The notes: generated by a model from the letters alone, not told the origin. Shown: positions 26,020 through 33,577, numbered from the stretch's first letter. The stretch is DNA of 47,861 bases from an uncultured Opitutia bacterium (GCA_903820035.1 CAIJFT010000011.1:1-47861), one strand, 5' to 3'. Made by a program: numbers and translations.

Positions 26020-26898
26020 ATGCGGTTACGCCACCTCTTTCACTTGGTTTGCCTTCTTGCCTTTGTGCTGCCCACCCGGGCTGCTCCGGTCGATTCCGCG
26101 ATTGTGGCGGCGATGAAGGTGGCGGAGGCGCCGAACTATACGTGGCACACGGACGTGGCGGATGATGCCTCGTCCTACACGATCACTGGTACGACGGAGC
26201 GGGCGACCGACTTTTCTCTGGTGACCATGCCGCTGAGTTCCGGCTCGGTCGCGGCGAGCGCGACCCGCCGCGGTCCCGGTGGTAGCCCGCGCCGTTCATC
26301 TGGCGCCGTATCTACGGTGGTCTTTCAAGGCTCGGAAAACTACGTGGTCCAAGTCGACGACACGTGGCGGACCGCGGACGAAGCGGCCGCGGGTGATCGC
26401 AACACCGCGCGCCGGGGCGGTCCCTCGGGTGGTCCATCCGGGATGGGGGCGGGTGGCGGTTCGATGCGCACCCGCCGCGGTCCGGGCGGCTCCCGGGCTC
26501 CCGGAGCGGGCGAAGGGGAGTCGTTGTCAGCTTTCAGCAACGTGCAAAGCACGCTCAGTCGTCCGCATGAAGAAATCGGGGTGATCGTCGGCGGCGGCAC
26601 GGATTGGAAGATCGAGGGTGAGATGGTCAGTGGCCTCTTGCCCGAGACGACCGCGATCCTGCTGCTGATTCATCCCGGGCAGAAGGACATCGTGCCGAAG
26701 CGGGCCAGCGGAACCTTTCGCTTTTGGGTCCAACGGGGAGTGCTCGTGAAGTACGAGACGCGGCTCGACGGGGTGCTCGTGGTGAGCGGTCGGGAGGTGG
26801 CGGTGCATCAAACGGCGACGACCACCGTGAGCCAGCTCGGTGCGACGACGGTGGACGTGCCGGCGGAGGCGAAGCGGAAGCTCGCCGGGGGAAGTTGA
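26020..26898 (+). CDS. Secreted protein of unknown function with Gly/Arg-rich insert
   Basis: The 292-residue product has a signal peptide (RHLFHLVCLLAFVLPTRAAP). The mature part has an N-terminal beta-rich region (NYTWHTDVADDASSYTITGTTE), then a Gly/Arg/Ser-rich stretch at about residues 125-170 (RRGGPSGGPSGMGAGGG, RTRRGPGGSR), then a C-terminal beta-rich region (GTFRFWVQRGVLVKYETRLDGVLVV). I do not recognise the family; the C-terminal strands would suit an outer-membrane lipid- or polymer-binding fold. A truncated NHL-repeat frame follows immediately. Confidence 0.75.
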   Translation: MRLRHLFHLVCLLAFVLPTRAAPVDSAIVAAMKVAEAPNYTWHTDVADDASSYTITGTTERATDFSLVTMPLSSGSVAASATRRGPGGSPRRSSGAVSTVVFQGSENYVVQVDDTWRTADEAAAGDRNTARRGGPSGGPSGMGAGGGSMRTRRGPGGSRAPGAGEGESLSAFSNVQSTLSRPHEEIGVIVGGGTDWKIEGEMVSGLLPETTAILLLIHPGQKDIVPKRASGTFRFWVQRGVLVKYETRLDGVLVVSGREVAVHQTATTTVSQLGATTVDVPAEAKRKLAGGS

Positions 26899-26909
26899 GA
26901 GGGCGGGCG

Positions 26910-27434
26910 TTGACATTGGCGGTGCTGGCGGACGGCTCGTTCTACGTCAGCGACGGTTACATCAACAGTCGCGTGCTGACGTTCTCCGCGGAGGGTAAAT
27001 TCCTGTTCCAATGGGGCGTCAAAGGGGGCGGGCCCGGCGAATTCGTCGTGCCGCACGGCATCACCGTCGATGCGTCCGGCCGGGTGTACGTCGCCGACCG
27101 CCAGAACGACCGGCTGCAGGTTTTTACCCCGGACGGGAAATTTATCACGCAATGGAAGCAGGCCGCGCTGGGTCGCCCGTACGGCATCCGCATCGGCCGC
27201 GACGGTTTGCTTTACGTCGCCGACGGCGGTGAACAGCCCGCGGCCCCGCCGCACCGGTCGGGCCTCGCGGTGTTCGACCTCGAGGGCAAGCTCGTCGCGA
27301 AGTTCGGCCGCTGGGGTAACCATGACGGCCAGTTCATGATGGCGCACGACATCGCGCTGTCGGCGACCGGCGATATCGACGTCGGCGATATCAACGGCCA
27401 GCGGGTGCAGAAGTTTCAGTGGAGCGGGAGGTGA
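26910..27434 (+). pseudogene. 5'-truncated NHL-repeat (six-bladed propeller) gene
   Basis: The frame encodes about 174 residues of NHL-repeat sequence: LADGSFYVSDGYINSRVLTFSAEGKFLFQWG, then GPGEFVVPHGITVDASGRVYVADRQNDRLQVFTPDGKF, YGIRIGRDGLLYVADGG and FMMAHDIALSATGDIDVGDINGQRVQKF. This is the C-terminal half of proteins related to peptidyl-glycine alpha-amidating lyase-like propellers, normally 300 residues or more with a signal peptide. Here the N-terminal blades and leader are missing, and the homology begins 12 bases after the stop of the preceding gene. The only nearby start is TTG at 26910. Most likely a deletion remnant; translation coupled to the upstream gene cannot be excluded. Confidence 0.7.
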
Positions 27435-27839
27435 GTGGGAGCGGTGCTCGGTCATCAGTAATCTGTGGTCGGCAACCCGTGGTCGGGAGGCTGCGCGAGT
27501 GGGGCTTGGGCTGGGCGAGCAGGTCTCAGCTCCGAAAGTGTGTTGCGCGTTCGCCGTGCATTGGTTCGGGCTCCGAGCCTTTCGTGTGTTTGGGGTGTTT
27601 CGTGGTTTAACCCGGCCGGATTGTTTCGTCCGGTTTCGTTGTCTGAATTCTGCTCTGACGAAACGGCGAGTTTCCCAGTAAGTGGGAGCGCAGGAGTACC
27701 TGAGTCATCTTGGGTCAGACCGGTTCACGTGAAGTCGTGAAGGGCGCGAAGCGTAACGGCGAGGGGAGCGCGTGGTGCCGTTTACTTTTCTCCGTGTCTT
27801 CCGTGTGTTCCGCGGGCCAAGGGATTGACGCTGGGCCGC
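27435..27839. other. 405-base intergenic region with short tandem repeats
   Basis: No open frame here resembles a protein. It holds three copies of CGTGAAG/CGCGAAG at 27728, 27736 and 27745 (8-9 bases apart) and a nonamer array at 27791-27817. It separates the truncated NHL gene (plus) from the end of the MetK-like gene (minus). Confidence 0.6.
27791..27817. repeat. Nonamer tandem repeat (TCCGTGTCT unit)
   Basis: Three 9-base units, tccgtgtct, tccgtgtgt and tccgcgggc, start at 27791, 27800 and 27809. They lie just downstream of the MoxR/VWA/MetK operon end. Confidence 0.65.
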
Positions 27840-28958
27840 TCAACGTTCCCAGGGGGAATCGGGATGGCAGAGGTAGCCGGCGAGCAGATCGGCGCGCCAA
27901 TCCCGTTGGACGAGCTCAAGGTCGTGCACGATGCGACGGATCGCGAACCAATCCAAGGCGGGGATTTCTTCGGCGGGGAGACGGATGCGGACACCTCCCG
28001 TCGTGGTGACGATTTCGGGCCTGAACGTGGCCTCGGCGCCGGGAGCCCACGCGAGGATCACGCGGGCTTCCTCGGCGCCCTCGCGGACCAGTCGCTTCGC
28101 GAGCTGCCGTGCACGCAGGGCGCCACACTTGTCGACCTTGTGGGGGTCCTTGCCGGCGAGGGCGCCGCCGCCGATCGGCACCGACGGACCGTAGTGGTCG
28201 ACGACGAGCTTCTTACCGGAGAGGCCGTTGTCGCCGTGCGGCCCGCCGAGGACGAAGTCGCCGGCGCCGTTGAGCGTGAGGACTGCGGTGGAGAAGGTGG
28301 TGGCGATGCCGGCGAGCCCCGACACCTCGAGGTCCCGCAAGATGCCGGCGACCAGGGGCACGAGTTGGCGGTGCTGGGTTTCGCTGGTGAGGCCGGGCCG
28401 GTGCAGGACGCTTAACACCAACCGCCGCCACTGGATGCGCCGCGTGCGGGCGTCGTGATCGAGGACGACCAGAATCTTGAAGTCGGGGCCATAGGTCTCG
28501 GCCAGCCCGGGATCGGTGCGCAACGTGGCGGCGAGCCGGCGGCCCAACTCGCCGGCGACCCAGTGCGCGGGCGGGAGGAAGTTCGTGGTGGCGTCGCCGC
28601 AGGCATAACCAATCACGATGTTCTGGTCGTCGGAAAAGGGACGGATGTCGGACTCGGCGGCGGGCAACTCCTCCTCGCAGAGGTCGGTCGTCAGCGTGAG
28701 CGTCGCGGGATCGGGACCCCAGGCACCGCCGTAACCGGCGTTCCGGTACACGTCACGGACAACGCCCGCGACGTCGACCCGGGTGGCCCCGGCGGCGATG
28801 CGGCCGTCGACGAAGACGTGGTGGCGGTGGACGGCGACCTCGACCCCGACGAGGGCGTCGGGTCGCTCGCGGACGGCGGCGGTGACGAGGCCCTCGGCGA
28901 TGGCGTCGGCGAGGCGGTCGGGATGGCCGGGGGAAACGTATTCGGCGTAGTCGGTCAT
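27840..28958 (-). CDS. Divergent S-adenosylmethionine synthetase (MetK-like)
   Basis: The ATG at 28958 overlaps the stop of the VWA gene (ATGA) and gives 372 residues, slightly shorter than classical MetK (~384). Conserved sites are SPGHPDRLAD (His12, Asp14; Arg15 replaces the usual Lys), SDDQNIVIGYA (109-119, the GDQG loop altered to DDQN), PDFK (158-161), GGPHGDNGLSGKKLVVDHYG (238-257) and GGGALAGKDPHKVDK (263-277, both lysines and the Asp kept). The methionine-contacting Glu of classical MetK (Glu55 in E. coli, in GEITT) aligns with Arg53 in DGRIAAG. Nucleotide and phosphate sites look intact while the amino-acid site is changed. As last gene of the MoxR/VWA operon, it probably has a special substrate or role rather than being the housekeeping enzyme. 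Confidence 0.88.
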   Translation of the reverse strand: MTDYAEYVSPGHPDRLADAIAEGLVTAAVRERPDALVGVEVAVHRHHVFVDGRIAAGATRVDVAGVVRDVYRNAGYGGAWGPDPATLTLTTDLCEEELPAAESDIRPFSDDQNIVIGYACGDATTNFLPPAHWVAGELGRRLAATLRTDPGLAETYGPDFKILVVLDHDARTRRIQWRRLVLSVLHRPGLTSETQHRQLVPLVAGILRDLEVSGLAGIATTFSTAVLTLNGAGDFVLGGPHGDNGLSGKKLVVDHYGPSVPIGGGALAGKDPHKVDKCGALRARQLAKRLVREGAEEARVILAWAPGAEATFRPEIVTTTGGVRIRLPAEEIPALDWFAIRRIVHDLELVQRDWRADLLAGYLCHPDSPWER

Positions 28959-30337
28959 AAGGACGGGAGCTTAATGGTTTCGTGCACCCAGCGGCCGAGG
29001 TCGGTCTCGTAGTGCGGGGCGGTGAGGGCGGCGACGACGCGCGTGCGCCCGAGGGCGTTCCGGAGTTGCCGGTTGGCGGGGCCGACGTAGCCGTCGGTCG
29101 CGAGCAGGGCCACGCGGGGCCGGACGCGCGGCGGAAGGCCGGCGAGGTGCCGGAGGACGGCGTTGATGTCGGTGCCGCTCGTGTTGGCGAAGGTGGCGGC
29201 AGTCAGGTTCCGGCCCTTGAGTTCGGAGACGACGGTCGAGAAGGCGAAGATCTTCAGGAGGCCACGGCGAAACGGTCCGCGGCAGACCGCGGTGAGGTAG
29301 GGTAGCGCGGTCTCCATCGAGCCGCTGACATCGAGGTAGAGATGGACGACCGGCGCGGGCAGGCGGCGGGGCTTGGTTTCGGAGAATGGCGTGCGGTAGA
29401 GCAACGGAGCGTGACCGAAGACGTCGCGGAAGGCCGACGCGCGGCGATCGCGGCTGTCGGGGACGACGGTCTCCCGCGATTGTTCGCGGGTGGCGCGCTG
29501 GGAGCGGAAGACGGTGGCGCCGTGCGCCGGCGAAAGGCCGCAGCGCCGGAGGACGGCGGCGAAGGCGCGTTGAAACTCCGCGGCGGGCGAGAGTTCCTCG
29601 CGCAGCCAGTGCGAGCGCGGCTCGCGACCGTCGTCGCGACCCCGGATTCGAAACGGCGGTGGGGGCCAGCCCTCGACGATGCGCCGGATGACCTGCGTGA
29701 GCGTCGGGTCGTCGGGTTTTTCGGCGCCGTGCGTGCCCAGGAGTGTGAAGTTAACGTGGCGCAGGTCCAGCGACGCGCGGAGCAGTTCGTAGAGGTCGAG
29801 GTAGGTGATCGAGTCGTTGCCGGAGCCGTACAGCAGGCGGATCGCGCGGGCCTCGGTCTCCGGGAGGTTTTTCAACGCGGGCTCGAAATTGTCGGGCCAG
29901 CCCGGCGGCGGGCGCAGCAGGCGCTCGGGGAATTTCTGGTAATCGTAGAATCGCGTGAAGAGGCCGGTGCCGATGCTGCGGCCGACGGAGCGGGCGAGCA
30001 TGGCGTTGATGACCGCGTCGAAGACCAGATTGTCGAGCGGCGTGAGACGCGGGAACAGCCGCGTGTGGCCGAGGATGACGTGGTGCAGTTCGTGCAAAAT
30101 GAGGAGGAAGAGGTCGGCGTCGGCCTGGCAGTGTTCGGCGACGAAGTCGCGGTTGAGCAACAGCCGCGGCGTGGTGCGGCACTCCACGCAGGCGGTGGCG
30201 GTGTCGGTGCTGAACTCGATGTCGAGCAGGCCGAAGAGTTTTTCCATCTGGTACGAGGCGGCAGGCAGCACGTTGAAGATGCGTTCGCGGATAGCGGCGG
30301 CGGCGCGGGAGCGCGGGCGATGGGCGAGGAGGTTCAC
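28955..30337 (-). CDS. VWA-like DUF2201 protein with HExxH region
   Basis: The GTG at 30337 overlaps the upstream stop (GTGA) and gives 460 residues. The N-terminal half is metallopeptidase-like, with LLILHELHHVILGHTRLF at about 78-95 (HExxH at 82-86 plus His91). The C-terminal VWA-like domain begins VVHLYLDVSGSME, with the MIDAS residues DxSxS at 336-340, a Thr in TSGTDINAVL and the Asp in LLATDGYVG, so metal binding looks intact. Proteins of this type are regularly encoded next to MoxR AAA+ ATPases, and here the ATPase gene is two genes upstream. Whether the HExxH site is an active protease or only structural cannot be told. Confidence 0.88.
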   Translation of the reverse strand: MNLLAHRPRSRAAAAIRERIFNVLPAASYQMEKLFGLLDIEFSTDTATACVECRTTPRLLLNRDFVAEHCQADADLFLLILHELHHVILGHTRLFPRLTPLDNLVFDAVINAMLARSVGRSIGTGLFTRFYDYQKFPERLLRPPPGWPDNFEPALKNLPETEARAIRLLYGSGNDSITYLDLYELLRASLDLRHVNFTLLGTHGAEKPDDPTLTQVIRRIVEGWPPPPFRIRGRDDGREPRSHWLREELSPAAEFQRAFAAVLRRCGLSPAHGATVFRSQRATREQSRETVVPDSRDRRASAFRDVFGHAPLLYRTPFSETKPRRLPAPVVHLYLDVSGSMETALPYLTAVCRGPFRRGLLKIFAFSTVVSELKGRNLTAATFANTSGTDINAVLRHLAGLPPRVRPRVALLATDGYVGPANRQLRNALGRTRVVAALTAPHYETDLGRWVHETIKLPSL

Positions 30338-30852
30338 GGGGAGGGAAAGAGCGGTTCGTCGAAGGCGATGGGTTGGGCGAGCAGACGATCCCAGGAGAGA
30401 TCCGGGGCGCGATCGGGCAGGTAGACGGTGCCGTAGCAGCGGGCGAGGACGCCGGCGCAACGGCGGGGATCCCGGCTAAAGTGTGCCGGGGACCAAGAGA
30501 CCGGCGGTGGCTCGGGCCAGCCCGCGGTCGCCTGCACCCGTCGACCCGTGTGTCCGGTAGTGGGACGCCAACCGAGCAGAAAGTACGCGTTCACCGTGGG
30601 GAAGATCGGTGGGCCGATTTTGCGGAAGAGATCGGCGGGACGTTTGAAAACCTCGGTGATCGCCCGGCTCAGTTGCGAAGATCCGTCGCAGACGTTGCAA
30701 GGAAACCGCTGCCCCATGCCGACCCAGGGCACGACGCCGTCCAGAATCAGCGTGTAAACCAAGGAATAGATCGGCGTCGCCGGAGTGAGCATCGCGGTGG
30801 CGGGCCAATAGCGCGTTGGCGCCGAAGCGCTGGGCGGAACGGACGGTGTCAT
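30334..30852 (-). CDS. Unknown protein, paralogue B of a tandem pair
   Basis: The ATG at 30852 overlaps the stop of the preceding paralogue (ATGA); the product has 172 residues. No signal peptide, membrane segment or known motif was found. It shares a core with the neighbouring gene: IYSLVYTLILDGVVP near 28, FKRPADLFRKIG near 69, FLLGWR near 91, and a nearly identical C-terminus from RDPRRCAGVLARC to FDEPLFPSP (37 of 46 positions equal). Cysteines at 52 and 55 (CNVC) and at 132 and 139 could bind metal. The family is not recognised; the operon ties it to the MoxR and VWA proteins. Confidence 0.8.
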   Translation of the reverse strand: MTPSVPPSASAPTRYWPATAMLTPATPIYSLVYTLILDGVVPWVGMGQRFPCNVCDGSSQLSRAITEVFKRPADLFRKIGPPIFPTVNAYFLLGWRPTTGHTGRRVQATAGWPEPPPVSWSPAHFSRDPRRCAGVLARCYGTVYLPDRAPDLSWDRLLAQPIAFDEPLFPSP

Positions 30853-31343
30853 GGAGTCGGATACAGCGGTTCGTCGAAGGCGATGGGCTCGGCCAGCAGC
30901 CGAGCCCACGAAAAGTCCGGGGCCCGCGCGGGCAGGTAGAGGGTGCCGAAGCAGCGGGCCAGGACGCCGGCGCACCGGCGGGCGTCGCGGCAGACGGTGG
31001 CAGGTCGCCAGCCGTCGGGAGGACGCGGGCGATCGTCCGCCGCCACGGTGTGATAGGTTTGCGCCCGCCAACCGAGGAGAAAGTGGGCGTCGATGGCGGG
31101 GCAGTCCGGCGCGCCGATCCGGCGAAACAGGTCTTCGGGGCGCTTGAATTTCCGGCGGACATTTTTGACGTAGCCGCAGAGGCCGATGGAGCGCGGGTCG
31201 TCGAGTACATCCAGTCCAGGCGCGCTCGTGGCGCCGGGCACGATGCCGTCTGCGATCAACACATACAGCAGCGAATACACCGTGGCGCCGGGCGTCACGA
31301 GGTTGCCGCCGAGCGTGATCCGCGTGCGCGGCGGGGCGCTCAT
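30849..31343 (-). CDS. Unknown protein, paralogue A of a tandem pair
   Basis: The ATG at 31343 lies 14 bases after the MoxR gene stop and gives 164 residues. The sequence is soluble-looking: VYSLLYVLIADGIVP at 22-36, a Cys in GLCGYVKNV, FKRPEDLFRRIGAPDCPAIDAHFLLGWR at 66-93 and C-terminal RDARRCAGVLARCFGTLYLP. The last 46 residues match the following gene at 37 positions, so the pair arose by tandem duplication, with the N-terminal parts diverged. No known domain was recognised. A substrate adaptor or partner of the ATPase/VWA pair is a guess from gene order only. Confidence 0.8.
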   Translation of the reverse strand: MSAPPRTRITLGGNLVTPGATVYSLLYVLIADGIVPGATSAPGLDVLDDPRSIGLCGYVKNVRRKFKRPEDLFRRIGAPDCPAIDAHFLLGWRAQTYHTVAADDRPRPPDGWRPATVCRDARRCAGVLARCFGTLYLPARAPDFSWARLLAEPIAFDEPLYPTP

Positions 31344-31357
31344 GTTGTGGAGAAGCC

Positions 31358-32860
31358 TCACGGGGCGGGTGACGTGGCGGGCTCGAGGCCGAACTTCTCC
31401 CAGAGGGCGAAGAAACGGTCGCGGAGGTGGCGGGCTTCGAGGGCAGTGAAGCCGTCGGGGAGAAACGCGTTGAGCAGGTTGCGCGCGTAGCGGTCGCGGA
31501 GGCATTCGCCGAGTTCGCTGCACAGGGCGGCGACTTCGCGGCAGTTTGTGAGCTGGCGGCCATAGACCTCATAGGTGCTCGTGGCGGGCGTCAGGACCCG
31601 GGCGAGTTGGGTGCCGAGCGTTTCCGCGGCGGTGGCGGCGATGCGCTTGCCGTTGCGCAGGCGGAGGTAGAGGACGAGGGAGAGGGCGGCGCGCTCCTCG
31701 TCGGTCGGTTGCGTGGCAACGGCCTCAAGGACGAGACTCGAGAGTTCCGCTTCACCGAGCGGAAAGTCGACGCGGCTCGCGGCGAGCACGCGGTCCACCG
31801 GGTCGGTGAGGTGCAGCAGCTCCTTCCACGGATCGTCGTCGGCGAGCCGCGAGAGGCTCCAGGCCTGGCGGTGCAGGGCGAATAAGGCGCCGCGGTCGAC
31901 GGGGCCGGCGGCGAGGCCGGGGTAGCCGTGCGCGAGGGCGAGGAAGACCGAGGACTCCCAGTCGGGTCGGGCGCCGGGGCCAGCGAGGGTGGTCCGCGCG
32001 GCGTGGACGCCAAGGGCGGTGCGGAAGAGCATCGAGATGCGGCGGCTCGAGAGCCGGGTGCCCGCGCCGCGCAGTTGGGCTTCGAGCGCGATGAAGTACG
32101 GGGCGAGGTCGGGTGGGCGGGTGCAGTAACGCTCGAAGACGGTCTTGGTGCGCGCGACGAGGGCCGGAACATCGACGGGGAATTCGTGACGGCCGCGGAA
32201 CTGGTCGGCGAGCAGGTCGCGTTTCTCGTTGTCGGCAAGGTCGCACCAATCGGGCACCTCGATGAGGAACGCGAAGCGGTCCGCGAGCGCGGGGTCGAGC
32301 GGTTCGGCGCCGAGGTACGTTTCGGTGGCGTCGGGATCGTCCGTCGGTGCCGGGTTCATGGCGGCCCAGCGGTAGCGGAGTTTTTCGAGCGCCACGCCCT
32401 GCACGCGCCGCTCGTGGATGATGGAGAACAGCTTGTTCTGGAGGTCGGGCCGCGTGCGGTTGAGTTCGTCGATGAAGACCACCTCGGCGTCCCAGATCGC
32501 GGTCGGCGTGGTGATGTAGCGCAGGGCGGTGTGGGCGGCGTCGGGGACGGGGATGCCGACGAGGTCGTCGTAGTTCAGCAGCGACGCGTTGTAGAACCGG
32601 TAGACGAGCCCGAGGGACTGGGCGAGCCGCTCGAGGAGAAAGCTCTTGGCGGTGCCGTGCTTGCCGATGAGCAGCAGCGGGTCGCCGGTGGCGAGGGCGG
32701 CGAGCAGGACCGGTTCGAGCTTGTGCCAGCCGAGGAGGCCGAGCGGGCGGGTGAGGAGTGAAGGGGCGGCGGCCGGAGTGGCGGTGGGGCCGTTGGGTTC
32801 GGGAGCGTCAGCCGGCGGTATCGGAACGGCTGTGACGCGGGGGCGGATTGGTTTTTTCAT
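31358..32860 (-). CDS. MoxR-type AAA+ ATPase
   Basis: The ATG at 32860 gives 500 residues. After a Pro/Ala-rich N-terminus come Walker A LIGKHGTAKS (64-73), NYDDLVGIPVP, Walker B AEVVFIDELNR (125-135), HERRVQG, the sensor-1 region RWAAMNPAP, and PALADRFAFLIEVPDW with a likely arginine finger. This is the MoxR/RavA group, which works with VWA proteins in ATP-driven remodelling or metal insertion. The C-terminal ~280 residues are helical and less conserved, longer than in minimal MoxR. It is 8 bases downstream of a small arm-domain-like gene and upstream of two unknown paralogues, the VWA gene and the MetK-like gene. Confidence 0.92.
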   Translation of the reverse strand: MKKPIRPRVTAVPIPPADAPEPNGPTATPAAAPSLLTRPLGLLGWHKLEPVLLAALATGDPLLLIGKHGTAKSFLLERLAQSLGLVYRFYNASLLNYDDLVGIPVPDAAHTALRYITTPTAIWDAEVVFIDELNRTRPDLQNKLFSIIHERRVQGVALEKLRYRWAAMNPAPTDDPDATETYLGAEPLDPALADRFAFLIEVPDWCDLADNEKRDLLADQFRGRHEFPVDVPALVARTKTVFERYCTRPPDLAPYFIALEAQLRGAGTRLSSRRISMLFRTALGVHAARTTLAGPGARPDWESSVFLALAHGYPGLAAGPVDRGALFALHRQAWSLSRLADDDPWKELLHLTDPVDRVLAASRVDFPLGEAELSSLVLEAVATQPTDEERAALSLVLYLRLRNGKRIAATAAETLGTQLARVLTPATSTYEVYGRQLTNCREVAALCSELGECLRDRYARNLLNAFLPDGFTALEARHLRDRFFALWEKFGLEPATSPAP

Positions 32861-32868
32861 CGCGTGGT

Positions 32869-33129
32869 TCAGGCGGCGCAGCTCCAGGTGCAGGCGGGCG
32901 CTCCGGCGGTGAGAGCGCGATGCAGGCGCAGGTGCTCGAGGAAGACGTCGCGCCGCTCCTGGGCGACGGCGAGGTCCTTGGTGCCGAGGGAGGCGGTGAT
33001 CCGGCGCTCGGCTTTCAGCCAGGCGGCGTCGCGGACGCAGTAGCGCAGGAACCACGTGCCGTGGTTGTTGAACAGGTGGTGGCGGTCGCCACCACGGAAA
33101 CGCAAGGCGGGTTCAGACGATGGATTCAT
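32869..33129 (-). CDS. Small protein resembling integrase arm-type DNA-binding domain
   Basis: This 86-residue frame opens the operon. Its core, LFNNHGTWFLRYCVRD and then RRITASLGTKDLAVAQERRDVFLEHLR, follows the pattern of the N-terminal arm-binding segment of tyrosine recombinases (a strand with W-x-L-R-Y, then S-L-G-T-x-D-x-x-x-A-x-x-x-R-D). The catalytic recombinase domain is absent, with no sign of it downstream. It may be a stand-alone DNA-binding protein regulating the operon or the remnant of an integrase. The stop lies 8 bases before the MoxR start, so co-transcription is likely. Confidence 0.65.
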   Translation of the reverse strand: MNPSSEPALRFRGGDRHHLFNNHGTWFLRYCVRDAAWLKAERRITASLGTKDLAVAQERRDVFLEHLRLHRALTAGAPACTWSCAA

Positions 33130-33196
33130 GATGCGGGAGGCCGGGATCCGGCAGCCGCATCAAGGGGAAATAGGTTTGGGAGGAATCCCCACATCC

Positions 33197-33217
33197 AGCG
33201 CGACCCGACGTCGCGCT
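33197..33217. repeat. Perfect 8-bp inverted repeat upstream of the MoxR operon
   Basis: AGCGCGAC and GTCGCGCT form a perfect dyad with a 5-base spacer, 68 bases upstream of the first operon gene. It could be an operator or a hairpin. Confidence 0.5.
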
Positions 33218-33546
33218 GAGGCCACCGCGGCTTTTCCCAAGCTCGGTTGGCAGACGGCCGCTCCGGCGGGAAGCCGGGACGGAGAGTCGTTCATGATGCG
33301 TATGCACGAGGGGAGAAGAAGCGGTTGAGCGTCCGAGGGCAAGGGCGCGAAGCGACGAGTTATGGCATAAACCGGCGGGTGCTTCCGCACCGAGGCGGGA
33401 CCGGCGAAGGAAAGGTCCACTGCGGTCGCGCAGGCAACGCCGCCGAGTCGCCGCCGCCGCGCTGCCGGCTGACCTGGAAACGCTGGAGTGCGGACGATGC
33501 ACGTTTCAGGTCGAGCAATAGAGGATCGTCTACTCGGAGCGCCCGC

Positions 33547-33577
33547 GTGAAACCCGATGAGACCATCGGGGTTTCAC
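33547..33577. repeat. Long inverted repeat (13/14 bp arms)
   Basis: GTGAAACCCGATG and CATCGGGGTTTCAC pair along their full length with a single bulged base and a 4-base loop (AGAC). There is no flanking T-run. The form suits a REP-type palindrome, a recombination site or a stable RNA hairpin. Confidence 0.75.

Noticed and set aside
27728-27817. CRISPR array behind the MetK-like gene
   Set aside because: The units are only 7-9 bases and not separated by spacers.
29342-30424. 360-residue plus-strand frame opposite the VWA gene
   Set aside because: Repetitive Arg/Glu/Gly/Ala shadow; the minus strand has intact MIDAS and HExxH motifs and coupled starts.
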